From Aquimonas sp964586455 (GTDB lineage: Bacteria > Pseudomonadota > Gammaproteobacteria > Xanthomonadales > Xanthomonadaceae): a stretch of 64,000 bases of DNA. Below, piece after piece: positions 51,961 through 61,087 of this stretch. The notes under the pieces were generated by a model that saw nothing but the letters and a program-made list of their open reading frames with translations, had not been told where the DNA came from and ran no database searches. Location of the stretch: contig CAZPHV010000017.1 in assembly GCA_964586455.1 (NCBI GenBank), forward strand, positions 1 through 64,000. The letters run 5' to 3'. The position numbers were made by a program, and so were the translations under genes. Numbering within the stretch: the first letter of the stretch is position 1; every line of letters begins with the position of its first letter.

Positions 51961-52530
51961 ATGTCCTCACCCCCCAGCCCCCTGAGCAATCAGCTCCTGA
52001 TCGCCCTGCCCCAGCTGGACGACCCCCATTTCGCGCGCACCGTCACCCTGATTTGCAGGCATGACGAAGAGGGCGCCATGGGCATCACCTTGAACCGGGC
52101 CTCCGATTACCACATGGCCGAGGTGTTGTCGCAGCTCGGCTTGGATGACCGCACCGGCCAGCTCGGTCAGCGCGAGGTGCTGACCGGTGGCCCGGTGCAT
52201 CCCGAGCGCGGCTTCGTGCTGCACGCCGACGATGGCCGCGAATGGGATTCCACCTACCAGGTTTCACCCCAGATCAAGCTGACCACCTCACGCGACATCC
52301 TCGCGGCGATGGCCGCTGGCAACGGCCCTGCCAAGGCACTGCTGGCGCTGGGCTGCGCAGGTTGGGGGCCAGGCCAGTTGGAAGAGGAGCTCGCCGCCAA
52401 CGCCTGGCTTACGGTGCCGGCCGATGAGTCCATCCTGTTCGATCTGCCGCTCGAACAGCGTTGGAACAGCGCCGCCGCGCTGCTGGGCGTGGATCTGCGC
52501 CTGCTTACCGACTACTCCGGCCGAGCATGA
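51961..52530 (+). CDS. yqgE: YqgE/AlgH family protein
   Basis: This 189-residue protein has the YqgE fold. Family features are LIALPQLDDPHFARTVTLIC, EGAMGITLNRAS, VLTGGPVHPERGFVLHA, ALLALGCAGWGPGQLEEEL, and WLTVPADESILFD. AlgH was linked to alginate regulation in P. aeruginosa, but its biochemical role is unsettled. Its stop overlaps the ruvX ATG by four bases, a pairing (yqgE-ruvX) very common in proteobacteria. A TAGAAT lies only about seven bases before the ATG, so any promoter there would give an almost leaderless mRNA. Confidence 0.95.
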   Translation: MSSPPSPLSNQLLIALPQLDDPHFARTVTLICRHDEEGAMGITLNRASDYHMAEVLSQLGLDDRTGQLGQREVLTGGPVHPERGFVLHADDGREWDSTYQVSPQIKLTTSRDILAAMAAGNGPAKALLALGCAGWGPGQLEEELAANAWLTVPADESILFDLPLEQRWNSAAALLGVDLRLLTDYSGRA

Positions 52531-52973
52531 GCGCGACCGGCAACGAGTCCCCGGTGTGTGCGCTGGGGTTCGATGTCGGCGCGCGGCGCACCGGCGTTGC
52601 GGTCGGCAACACGCTCTCTGCCACAGCGCGCGCCATTGCGGTACTGGCGGTCAATGACGGCCAGCCCGACTGGAACGCCTGCGATCGCCTGTTGCGCGAA
52701 TGGTCGCCGCAGCTGCTGGTGGTCGGAGAACCACTGACACTCGAAGGCGAAGTGCAGCCCGCGACCCAGCGCGCGCGTCGTTTCGCCCGCGCGCTTGAAC
52801 AGCGCTATCGCCTGCCGGTTCAGATGGTCGACGAGCGATCGAGCTCTCGCGAGGCCGACCGGCGCTTCGCGCAGGCACGCAGCGAGGGCCGGGCGAAGCG
52901 CTCACATGCTGAGCTGCTGGATGCCCTGGCCGCGCAGATCATTCTTGAACGCTGGCTCGGCCAAGTTGGCTAA
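52527..52973 (+). CDS. ruvX: Holliday-junction resolvase-like RuvX (YqgF)
   Basis: This 148-residue RNase H-fold nuclease has been tied to 16S rRNA 5' processing in E. coli. Motifs are LGFDVGARRTGVAVGN (first Asp), LLVVGEPLTLEGE (second acid) and VDERSSSREAD, with a final SHAELLDALAAQIILE carrying the last Asp. It starts at 52527 inside the yqgE stop (ATGA); a longer frame from 52461 lacks family similarity. pyrB begins 36 bp downstream. Confidence 0.95.
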   Translation: MSATGNESPVCALGFDVGARRTGVAVGNTLSATARAIAVLAVNDGQPDWNACDRLLREWSPQLLVVGEPLTLEGEVQPATQRARRFARALEQRYRLPVQMVDERSSSREADRRFAQARSEGRAKRSHAELLDALAAQIILERWLGQVG

Positions 52974-53009
52974 GACCAGCTCCTTTCTTCTCCCTTGCCC
53001 GACCAAGCC

Positions 53010-53957
53010 ATGTCCAGCCCGCAGCAGCACCCCGACGGACGCCTGCGCCACCTGCTCACGCTCGATGGCCTCCAACCCGCGCAACTCGTCCGCCTGCTCG
53101 ATCGCGCAGAGGCGCTGCGCGAGCATGCGCTGCACGGCCGCGCCCACCTGCAGGACCTCGCAGGCCGCACCGTCGTCAACCTGTTCTTCGAGCCCTCCAC
53201 CCGGACGCGCAGTTCGTTCCAGCTGGCTGCTCGCCGACTGGGTGCAGAAGTTCTGAACTTCGACGTCGCGCATTCGTCGTCCCGCAAGGGCGAGACCCTG
53301 CTCGACACCTATCGAACCCTTGAAGCCATGGGCGCGGATGCCTTCGTGGTGCGCGTCGCTGAATCCGGTGCCCTTGATTTACTGGCGTCGGCGGCGCAGC
53401 CGCATGTTTCGATCGTCAACGCAGGCGACGGGCGCGCCGCCCACCCGACCCAGGGCCTGCTCGACATGCTGACGATCCGCCAGCACAAGGGTGCCGACTT
53501 CACCGGTCTGCGCGTGCTGCTGGTCGGTGACATCCTGCATTCGCGCGTGGCGCGTTCGGACCTGCATGCGCTGCGCGCACTCGGCGCTGGCGAGATCCGC
53601 GTGTGTGCGCCTGCTGCGCTGCTGCCCAGCGACGAAACCCTGCGCGGCTGCACGGTCGTTTCAGATCTCGACGCCGCCGTGGAAGGCGTCGACGTGGTGA
53701 TGATGCTGCGCCTGCAGCGTGAGCGCATGGAAGAAGGCCTGGTCAGCTCCCTGGCCGACTACCACCGCGACTACGGCCTGGACGCGCAGCGCCTGCAGCG
53801 CGCGCGCGCTGACGCCATCGTCACCCACCCCGGCCCGATGAACCGCGGCGTCGAGATCACAGACGCGGTGGCCGACGGGCCGCAGTCGGTGATCCTGCAG
53901 CAGGTCAGCAATGGCGTGGCGGTGCGGATGGCGGTGCTGGAGACGCTGCTGGGCTGA
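53010..53957 (+). CDS. pyrB: Aspartate carbamoyltransferase catalytic chain
   Basis: This protein, about 315 residues, makes carbamoyl-aspartate in pyrimidine synthesis. The carbamoyl-phosphate motif is FFEPSTRTRSSFQLAARRLGA, followed by HSSSRKGETLLDTYRTLEAMG, GDGRAAHPTQGLLDML, and late HPGPMNRGVEI. The 53010 ATG (SSPQQHPDG) is chosen; a TTG five codons upstream is possible. No pyrI follows. In P. aeruginosa pyrB is followed by a pyrC' homologue; here no dihydroorotase-like gene adjoins, so the enzyme may be free-standing or pair with a distant partner. Confidence 0.96.
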   Translation: MSSPQQHPDGRLRHLLTLDGLQPAQLVRLLDRAEALREHALHGRAHLQDLAGRTVVNLFFEPSTRTRSSFQLAARRLGAEVLNFDVAHSSSRKGETLLDTYRTLEAMGADAFVVRVAESGALDLLASAAQPHVSIVNAGDGRAAHPTQGLLDMLTIRQHKGADFTGLRVLLVGDILHSRVARSDLHALRALGAGEIRVCAPAALLPSDETLRGCTVVSDLDAAVEGVDVVMMLRLQRERMEEGLVSSLADYHRDYGLDAQRLQRARADAIVTHPGPMNRGVEITDAVADGPQSVILQQVSNGVAVRMAVLETLLG

Positions 53958-54422
53958 GGGCCCGCGGAGCCACACGCAGCCGCCGTGCGCCCGTGGCAAC
54001 AGAGCGCATGAGGCACTGCTTGTGCGGTCGTTCTGTGCGGCCAAACCTGTCATCGGCGGAGTCCGTTTGGCGCGCTTGCCGTTCGTACACGCCCATTCGC
54101 TAAAGCCCTTCCGGCGGGGCGCCTGCCAAGCGGCGACGCAACGGCGTCAGAGCGCTGGCGCCGTTGCGCCACACCACCGTCCGAAGTCAGGCCGTTTGGT
54201 TCTGCGCGTCGAAGCTGTCGGCGAAGCTCTCGTGGGCAACCGCCGGAAATGTGTCTTTGCAGAGCTCACCGGAGCGGCCGGCGGTTCTGCGCCAGTGCAG
54301 GTGGCGACTCCTGCGGCCAAGAATGCCCCCGCGCCCCGGAACGCAGCTCGACCGCCTGTGCTGCAGCTTCAAGACATCACGCAACCGTTGCCTGCGCGCG
54401 AAACACGGATCGGCTGCGGTGC
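53958..54422. other. GC-rich gap between pyrB and the HNH gene, with hairpins
   Basis: No credible gene is seen. Structures include GCCAAAC/GTTTGGC (54040-54071) and a perfect 10-bp stem CGCAACGGCG/CGCCGTTGCG with a 12-base loop (54137-54168). Neither has a T-run. They may end the convergent pyrB and HNH transcripts by a factor-dependent route. Confidence 0.45.
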
Positions 54423-54830
54423 TCAGCGCGTTGAACCACCGTCGCCGTCACCGCCACCCTTCGACTTCATCAGCGCCGCAAGCCCCGCGAAAGGATTGCC
54501 GGTCGCCGCCGCAGCCGGCGCGTCGCCCGCAAGATTTCCACTGGCGTTGTCGATGTAGCGCGAGTGCTCGTTGTCATGGCAGTACACGCACAGCAGCTCC
54601 CAATTGCTGCCATCGGCCGGATTGTCGTCATGGTTGTGGTTGCGATGATGGACCGTGAGCTCCAACAGGTTTGCTCGCGTGAACTCGCGCGCGCACCGGC
54701 CACAGATCCACGGGTACATCTTCAGCGCCTGCTCGCGATAGCCGCGGTCGCGCTGCTCGGCGCTGCGCCGCGCCTCGGCGACGATGCGGTCGAGTCGGGC
54801 GTGGTCGATGGTGGGTTTGGAAGGCGCCAT
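54423..54830 (-). CDS. yajD: YajD-like HNH nuclease-family protein
   Basis: This 135-residue HNH-fold protein shows its zinc cysteines in WICGRCAREF (about 43-46) and LCVYCHDNEH, with the HNH core LELTVHHRNHNHDDNPADGSNWELL between them. This matches E. coli YajD as I recall it; cellular role unknown. The C-terminal ~30 residues are Gly/Ala-rich. It stands alone between two non-coding gaps; the ATG at 54830 is the natural start. Confidence 0.9.
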   Translation of the reverse strand: MAPSKPTIDHARLDRIVAEARRSAEQRDRGYREQALKMYPWICGRCAREFTRANLLELTVHHRNHNHDDNPADGSNWELLCVYCHDNEHSRYIDNASGNLAGDAPAAAATGNPFAGLAALMKSKGGGDGDGGSTR

Positions 54831-55116
54831 GGTGATCGGACCTCGAGAGCGGGGTGCGCCGAGTGCTGGGTGTTCCGCATCAGCGGGTGAAAGTTGCAGC
54901 CGACATCGAGCTGTCCGGGCGATCGGGTAGCGCCGAAACCGCGCAAGCTGAGCTGCACACTACCTAAGCGGTGGCGCCCCCCGGCAAACGGAGCGCCGGC
55001 CCCATGCGGGCGGATTGAAGCATGGATTCAGTCTCGGCGCGTACGACCCCAGCGCGCTTGCCGGCGTTTCTCTTTTTGAATCGCGGAGTCGGGATTGTTC
55101 GGGGCCCAACACCTGA
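54831..55116. other. Gap before repeat copy B, no gene seen
   Basis: No reading frame with coding character. It should contain the promoter of the HNH gene; none is obvious. Confidence 0.4.
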
Positions 55117-55268
55117 GGAAGCTCTGAAGAACTCCATCCTGGGGCTCTTCAGACGTCGCGAGCCCGGCACAGGTCCGGACTCACTCGCGCAGAATCAAGC
55201 ACTTGCATGCTTGATTCGCGAGCATGCCATCCAGAGCGTGCAGGAAGCTCTGATAAATCAGAGCTTCC
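55117..55268 (+). repeat. Dispersed multi-hairpin repeat, copy B (MITE-like)
   Basis: This is the second, same-strand copy of the element at 34350-34500. It has perfect 11-bp terminal inverted repeats (GGAAGCTCTGA and TCAGAGCTTCC). The internal hairpins are kept: GAATCAAGCA/TGCTTGATTC and GAAGCTCTGAT/ATCAGAGCTTC (11 bp perfect, where copy A has a G-U pair). It lies between the HNH gene and the peptidase gene. Confidence 0.87.
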
Positions 55269-55446
55269 CCACACCTGCTGCGCGCCCAGCCGGAGGACGC
55301 CTGACGGGCTGGACGGATGCCCCCGGTTCGGCCCGGCCTATGGCCAAAGCCCCACTGATTCGAGCAGGCATCCGGCACGCCATTCAGCAGAACGGCGCCG
55401 GAAGACCGACGCCGTTCCGCTGTTTCATCGCAGGCGCAGCGTCTGG
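55269..55446 (-). other. Peptidase 3' flank with a hairpin
   Basis: A 13-bp stem with one mismatch (CAGCAGAACGGCG at 55385-55397 and CGCCGTTCCGCTG at 55410-55422) lies 25 bp after the M36 peptidase stop. No T-run follows on the - strand, so termination there is only possible. Confidence 0.4.
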
Positions 55447-58089
55447 TCAGTCTTCCGACTCAAACCCGTTGGCGAAGATCTCGGGCGGCACTTCCGAGAA
55501 CTCCACCGACACCGTGCAGGCCGCGGTGACCGCTGCGGTGCGGTAGACGTCGTCCGTCAACTCACCGTCGCAGCCTTGCACCTCGTCGATCTGCCAGCCG
55601 GCAGCAGGCGTCAGAGTGAAGGACACGCGCGCGCCTTCCAGCACGCCGACGCTCGTGGAGGGGCTGACGCTGCCATCACCGGTGCTGGCGACGGCAACGA
55701 CGTGGTCGGCGCAGTCGAGCGGCAGGTCGAAAGCTTCAACCTGGTCGAAGCGATCGGTGTTCAATCCGCTTGATGCTCCAAGGCCAAGCCCGCGACCGGC
55801 GAAGGCACGCCAGACAAGGCAGCGGTTCTCGCTCTCGTTGTTGGCTTCGTCGGCCGCCAGGATGGCGTCGCGTGCCTGCACGAAGCTCGGCCGGCACGGC
55901 TGCAGCTTCAGGCCGTCAACCACCAGTTGCATGCCGATGTTGTTGCCGCCCGTGCCCTTCGCGAGATCCGCATCGAAGCCGTGCTCGTCGATCAGGTCGC
56001 AGGTCATGTCCCACAGCATGGTCGCCCACACCGCGCCGATGCCGTGCGGCTGGCTCTGCAGGGCATCGTTGGTGTCCGCGAAGGTGAAGGGGTTGATCTC
56101 GCGGTTGCGGCTGTACGGGAAACGACGAATGCCCGAGCCGGTCGGCGGCTGGAAGCTCGCGTAGGTGCCGACTCCGCGGGGCGCGGCGCATGCGTTGCTG
56201 CGAAGCGTCAGCATCAGGCCGACATAGTCCGACCAGCCCTCGCCCGCCTGTTCGGCGTTGTTGAGGCAAGAGGCCTGGGTACGGCCGCCGGTCAGACGAT
56301 TGGACAGACCGTGCGCATACTCGTGGCCGATGACTCCCGCATCGAAATCGCTGTCACGGTCGGGCCCGACCAGGTCGGCCGGAAGCATTGCCCCGGTGGC
56401 AGCGCCCACCTGCAGCGCAGCAGCCAGCTCATCGCCATCATTCTGTCCGATGAAGGCCACCGGCGTGGTGACGCTGCCGCCCGAGGCCCCCGGGCCTGGA
56501 CTCAGTACCGCGTCGCCGCCCTGGTTGTTGTAGATGATTGTGGCGATCGCGCCGGCGTTCTGCGCGTTCAGCGCCTTCACGCCGAACTCGCAGGTGCCGC
56601 GGCGCACCAGCGCAATTTTGCCGGCGACTTCTGCGGCATTGCTCAGCGCCGTACACCCCTCCACACCCGCATTGAGGCCGCCGTCATTGACCAGCGCAAA
56701 GCTGCCGGTCAGCGCACTCGTCAGCTGTTGGCCAAAGCCGCCCTTCATCGCGTTCAGCGATGTCGAATAGGGCGTATCCACACGCACCGCGATCGGACCC
56801 AGCCAGCGATACATCTGCATGCGCGGCGCTGAGCCGTCGGCGGGGGTCGAGAAGTTCGCGTTGTTGGTGTTCGGCGTGGCCAGATCGGACCCGTCGAGCG
56901 CATCGGCATTGACCGCGTCGTTGCCGCTGCCACCGCGGCCGAAGTTGTTGACCTGGAAATTTCCCGATGCCTCGTCGAAGCCGTAGTGCCAGAGTACGTC
57001 GTGCAGGATGTTGTTCCAGTAGAACAAGTTGACCACGGCGGGCGGCACGTTGCCCTGGCTCGGCTGATTGCCGCCAACCGTGGGCTGGGCGTCCGGGTCC
57101 CAGGTGTAGTTGAAGATCAGATTGCCGTTCTCCACAACCGCCGGCGCGCGATAGTTGGCGGTGGCGTTGTTGGAAGTCAGATCCGCCCGCGCCACCACGT
57201 TGTTGCCGCGGGTCTCGGCGAACTCGTAGCCGGACGTGCCAAGCGCCCGGGTGTCATGCCAGCCGCGCGGCGAGGCATCGGGGTCATGCGGGTCCGTCAC
57301 CAGCTCGAGTGCTGCGTCGGGATGGGTCGGGCTCTCGAAAGGCATCGGCAACACGTAGTAACTGGCGCTGTAGCCGGGGCCCGGGGTGCCGAGCTTCCGC
57401 TGAGTGGCCAACTTGGCGTGCGCGACGTAACTCGCCAGATCCAGCACTTGACCGGTCTCGGCATCAATGCGGAGCTCGCCGTGGAAGGTCTCACCCTCAA
57501 AACGGTCGATCGTCAGATTCCAGCTCAAGCGCAGACGATCGCCGTCGCGCACGTACAGCAGTTCTGCGGGCACGGGCTGATCGGACAGCAGGCCACCGGC
57601 GAACAGAACATGTCGCGACTCGCCGCCGCGACCTCCCATCACGGTGGGCTGCGCGCGCAGCGCGACATTCAGGTAGCTGGCGGCGGCCACATAGGCCATC
57701 TCGGCACTGATGCGCGGCACTTTGCCATTCGCGCGCTGCTGCGCGGAGGGTTCGAAAGCGTTGGCGATGCTCAGGATCGCGCCGTCACGCATCACGTTGA
57801 CCGTGGTGACCGCACCATCCACATCGATGCCATCGACAGTCTGCTGAAGGTACACGTGGGTCAGGCCGTTGTGGCGCGTGGGCGCAACGCTGGCGATGCG
57901 GTGCTTCTGGTCTGCGCTGGCGATGCCGTACTCGGCGCCCGACGATTCAACGAAGGACTGCGCGATCGCGACGGGGTCGCCGGGTTGCGGGCCGGTGAGA
58001 CGCAGCGGAGCCTCAGCCGAGGCGGCGACAGTGAAAAGACACAGCGCAAGCGCGCAGGCCAAAGGCTTGCGAGAAGTCGTGAAACGCAT
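55447..58089 (-). CDS. Secreted M36 (fungalysin-type) metallopeptidase
   Basis: This 880-residue secreted protease has a signal peptide (LACALALCLFTVAASAEA), an N-terminal FTP-type propeptide (to about 230) and an M36 catalytic domain. A PA-domain insert (about 470-560, LVRRGTCEFGVKALNAQNAGA) precedes the zinc motif GVIGHEYAHGLSNRLTGG (HEYAH about 588) and the third ligand GEGWSDYVGL. A bacterial-repeat-like section (STGDGSVSPSTSVGVLEGARV, about 805) follows. It ends PPEIFANGFESED, a short tail I have seen on other exported Lysobacterales proteins. It should degrade proteins outside the cell. Genes of a dedicated secretion system are not nearby. Confidence 0.92.
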   Translation of the reverse strand: MRFTTSRKPLACALALCLFTVAASAEAPLRLTGPQPGDPVAIAQSFVESSGAEYGIASADQKHRIASVAPTRHNGLTHVYLQQTVDGIDVDGAVTTVNVMRDGAILSIANAFEPSAQQRANGKVPRISAEMAYVAAASYLNVALRAQPTVMGGRGGESRHVLFAGGLLSDQPVPAELLYVRDGDRLRLSWNLTIDRFEGETFHGELRIDAETGQVLDLASYVAHAKLATQRKLGTPGPGYSASYYVLPMPFESPTHPDAALELVTDPHDPDASPRGWHDTRALGTSGYEFAETRGNNVVARADLTSNNATANYRAPAVVENGNLIFNYTWDPDAQPTVGGNQPSQGNVPPAVVNLFYWNNILHDVLWHYGFDEASGNFQVNNFGRGGSGNDAVNADALDGSDLATPNTNNANFSTPADGSAPRMQMYRWLGPIAVRVDTPYSTSLNAMKGGFGQQLTSALTGSFALVNDGGLNAGVEGCTALSNAAEVAGKIALVRRGTCEFGVKALNAQNAGAIATIIYNNQGGDAVLSPGPGASGGSVTTPVAFIGQNDGDELAAALQVGAATGAMLPADLVGPDRDSDFDAGVIGHEYAHGLSNRLTGGRTQASCLNNAEQAGEGWSDYVGLMLTLRSNACAAPRGVGTYASFQPPTGSGIRRFPYSRNREINPFTFADTNDALQSQPHGIGAVWATMLWDMTCDLIDEHGFDADLAKGTGGNNIGMQLVVDGLKLQPCRPSFVQARDAILAADEANNESENRCLVWRAFAGRGLGLGASSGLNTDRFDQVEAFDLPLDCADHVVAVASTGDGSVSPSTSVGVLEGARVSFTLTPAAGWQIDEVQGCDGELTDDVYRTAAVTAACTVSVEFSEVPPEIFANGFESED

Positions 58090-58362
58090 GGATTCCCCTT
58101 CCGGATTGAGCGCTGCTGCATCCCGTACATCGACGAGCGGACAGCGCAGCTGCAGCGCGTGATCCCCCGACCACTGGCGCTGAAGCGGGACGAAAGTTAG
58201 GGACTTGCGTCACGAGCATCCAGTGCCGATGGGGCCTTGACACAGGGCGACCGAGCGGAAGCTCGCCCGTACTCGCCCATCCGCCGCCCGGACACGGTAA
58301 TGTCTGCGCCTCCGCGCGCCGCCCCCGGGCGGCCGTCGCCCCTTTCCAAGACCACGAGATCC

Positions 58363-60252
58363 ATGAGCAGCCGCTACAACGCCGCCGATATTGAAGTCCT
58401 GTCCGGGCTTGACCCCGTCAAGCGCCGGCCGGGCATGTACACCGACACCACCCGCCCGAATCACCTTGCGCAGGAAGTCATCGACAACGCCGTCGACGAG
58501 GCCTTGGCCGGTCACGCCAAGAGCATCGAAGTCATGATGTTCGCCGACGGCAGCTGCGAGGTCGCCGACGACGGCCGCGGCATGCCGGTCGACATCCATC
58601 CCGAGGAAGGCATTCCCGGCGTCGAGCTGATCCTCACTCGCCTGCATGCGGGCGGCAAGTTCAGCGGCAAGAACTACACCTTCTCCGGTGGCCTGCACGG
58701 CGTCGGCGTCAGCGTGGTCAATGCGCTGTCGAAAAAGGTCGATGTCACCATCCGCCGCGATGGCAACGAGTACCGGATGAGCTTCGCTGACGGCGACCGC
58801 ACCAGCCCGCTGGAGATCATCGGCACGGTCGGCAAGCGCAATACCGGCACCAAGGTGCGCTTCTGGGCTGATCCCAAGTATTTCGACACGCCGAAGTTCT
58901 CGCTGCGCGCCCTGCGCCATCTGCTGCGCGCCAAGGCTGTTTTGTGCCCAGGCCTGAAAGTCACCCTGGTCGATGAGGCCAGCGGCGAGAAGGACGTCTG
59001 GTACTACGAGGACGGCCTGCGCGACTACCTGAAGACCCAGCTGGCCGATCGCGACTACCTACCGCCCGAGATCTTCGTCGGCGCGCTCAAGCGCGACACC
59101 GAAGCGGTCGACTGGGCGTTGTGCTGGGCCGCTGATGGCGAGCTGGTGCAGGAGAGCTACGTCAACCTGATTCCGACCGCCCAGGGCGGCACCCACGTCA
59201 ACGGCCTGCGCTCCGGCCTGACCGAAGCGCTGCGCGAGTTCTGCGATTTCCGCAACCTGCTGCCGCGCGGCGTCAAGCTCGCGCCGGAGGACGTCTGGGA
59301 CCGCGTCTGCTGCGTGCTGAGCCTGAAGCTGACCGACCCGCAGTTCTCGGGCCAGACCAAGGAGCGTCTGTCCTCGCGTCAGGCCGCGGCCTTTGTCGAG
59401 AACGCAGTGCACGATGCGTTCTCGCTGTTCCTCAATCAGCACGTCGAGATGGGCGAGCGCATCGCCCAGCTTGCGATCGAGCGCGCTTCCGCGCGACTCA
59501 AGACCGAAAAGCAGATCGTCCGCAAGAAGATCACGCAAGGGCCAGCGCTGCCCGGCAAACTCGCCGATTGTTCAAGCCAGGACCTGTCTCGCACCGAGCT
59601 GTTCCTGGTCGAAGGCGACTCCGCCGGCGGCAGCGCCAAGCAGGCCCGCGACAAGGACTTCCAGGCGATCCTGCCGCTGCGCGGAAAGATCCTGAACACA
59701 TGGGAAGTCGAGAGCGGCGCGGTGCTGGGCTCGCAGGAAGTGCACGACCTCGCGGTCGCGATCGGCTGCGATCCGGGCAGCGCCGACATCGGCGGCCTGC
59801 GCTACGGCAAGATCATCGTGCTGGCGGATGCCGACTCCGACGGCCTGCACATCGCGACCCTGCTGTCGGCGCTGTTCCTGCAGCACTTCCCCGCCCTCGT
59901 CTCGGCCGGCCACGTGTTCGTGGCGATGCCGCCGCTGTTCCGTGTCGATGTCGGCAAGCAGGTGTTCTATGCGCTCGACGAAGAAGAGAAGCGCCTGCTA
60001 CTCGACAAGATCGAGCGCGAGAAAATTCGCGGTCAGGTCAACGTCACCCGCTTCAAGGGCCTCGGCGAGATGAACCCCTCGCAGCTGCGCGAATCGGCCG
60101 TGCATCCGGATACGCGGCGACTGGTGCAGCTCACCATCGAGGCGCCTGAGGAAACCCGCGCGCTGATGGACATGCTGCTTTCCAAGAAGCGCGCATCCGA
60201 CCGCAAGGCCTGGCTGGAGACCAAGGGCGATCTGGCGACGATCGAGATCTGA
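58363..60252 (+). CDS. parE: DNA topoisomerase IV subunit B
   Basis: This 629-residue GHKL ATPase subunit decatenates chromosomes with ParC. It starts MSSRYNAADIEVLSGLDPVKR at 58363. ATPase motifs are VIDNAVDEALAGHAK, VADDGRGMPVDIHPEEGI and GGLHGVGVSVVNALS. The TOPRIM part is ELFLVEGDSAGGSAKQARD with VLADADSDGLHIATLL. The length and the IHPEEGIPGVEL form fit ParE over GyrB. The frame opens at 58237, but those residues are not conserved. parC is not in the window. Confidence 0.97.
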   Translation: MSSRYNAADIEVLSGLDPVKRRPGMYTDTTRPNHLAQEVIDNAVDEALAGHAKSIEVMMFADGSCEVADDGRGMPVDIHPEEGIPGVELILTRLHAGGKFSGKNYTFSGGLHGVGVSVVNALSKKVDVTIRRDGNEYRMSFADGDRTSPLEIIGTVGKRNTGTKVRFWADPKYFDTPKFSLRALRHLLRAKAVLCPGLKVTLVDEASGEKDVWYYEDGLRDYLKTQLADRDYLPPEIFVGALKRDTEAVDWALCWAADGELVQESYVNLIPTAQGGTHVNGLRSGLTEALREFCDFRNLLPRGVKLAPEDVWDRVCCVLSLKLTDPQFSGQTKERLSSRQAAAFVENAVHDAFSLFLNQHVEMGERIAQLAIERASARLKTEKQIVRKKITQGPALPGKLADCSSQDLSRTELFLVEGDSAGGSAKQARDKDFQAILPLRGKILNTWEVESGAVLGSQEVHDLAVAIGCDPGSADIGGLRYGKIIVLADADSDGLHIATLLSALFLQHFPALVSAGHVFVAMPPLFRVDVGKQVFYALDEEEKRLLLDKIEREKIRGQVNVTRFKGLGEMNPSQLRESAVHPDTRRLVQLTIEAPEETRALMDMLLSKKRASDRKAWLETKGDLATIEI

Positions 60253-60491
60253 GCCCGCTGCAAGCGCGTGTGCACCGATTGGCGGAATCGACGCGGACAG
60301 CGTCGGTTTCGCCACTCGTTTTTCTTCGCGCCGTCGCTACGCTGGGGCACTGCACTCTCCGCGCTGCCATTCCGCTGCGCGCGCTGAGGCGGCGATTGAG
60401 CGGCGCCTACAGCGCGCAGCTGAGATTGGCGGAAACCCCATCCGGGCGCGAATCACCATTGGCGCCCTGCCCTCTACCCATGGAGTCAGAA

Positions 60492-60857
60492 ATGATCGGC
60501 TACGTCACCCTTGGCACCAACGACCTCGACCGCGCAGCGGCCTACTACGACGCGCTGTTCGGCAGCATCGGCGGCAAGCGCGGCATGCAGGGCCCGCGCT
60601 TCATTTCCTGGGGCACGGGTCGCGGCCCCGCGGTCGGCGTCATCAAGCCCTTCGACGGTCAGCCCGCCACGCCAGGCAACGGCAACATGACCTCACTGGT
60701 GATGGACAGCCGCGAGAAGGTGGATGCCTTCCACGCCAAGGCGCTGGAGCTGGGCGGCACGGATGAGGGCGCCGTCGGCGAGCGCTTCCCGGGCTTCTAT
60801 GCGGGCTACTTCCGCGACCTCGATGGCAACAAGCTGTGCGTCTTCAAGATGGATTGA
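60492..60857 (+). CDS. VOC-family (glyoxalase/dioxygenase fold) protein
   Basis: This 121-residue protein starts MIGYVTLGTNDLDRAAAYYDALF, the standard VOC N-terminus, and contains VGVIKPFDGQPATPGNGNM, DAFHAKALELGGTDEGA and GYFRDLDGNKLCVFKM. Metal-ligand positions typical of VOC proteins are the Glu/His of the paired modules; here only some are evident, so the substrate and metal are unknown. GGAG lies seven bases before the 60492 ATG; an ATG at 60480 is an alternative. An intrinsic terminator follows. Confidence 0.88.
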   Translation: MIGYVTLGTNDLDRAAAYYDALFGSIGGKRGMQGPRFISWGTGRGPAVGVIKPFDGQPATPGNGNMTSLVMDSREKVDAFHAKALELGGTDEGAVGERFPGFYAGYFRDLDGNKLCVFKMD

Positions 60858-60963
60858 GGCTCAGGCTTCCGTGTTGAGGATTCGGGCTTGGACAGGACTC
60901 GCGTTCTCCCACTGGGCTCCAGCCCGACCCCAAACGCCCGCGTGGATTCCAAGCCTTCAAACG

Positions 60964-61002
60964 AAGGGCCGTCGATGCATGACATCGGCGGCCCTTTGCT
61001 TT
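60964..61002 (+). terminator. Intrinsic terminator after the VOC gene
   Basis: A 14-bp stem (AAGGGCCGTCGATG and CATCGGCGGCCCTT, one G-U pair) with a five-base loop is followed by TGCTTT. It lies about 107 bp after the VOC stop. Confidence 0.7.
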
Positions 61003-61087
61003 CCGCCTATTGCGCACTCCCCGCGGCGTGCCCAGCCTATGCGGCTTCGCCGCGCCCGCGGCCCCTGATCGACTCCGCGCCGTGGCA

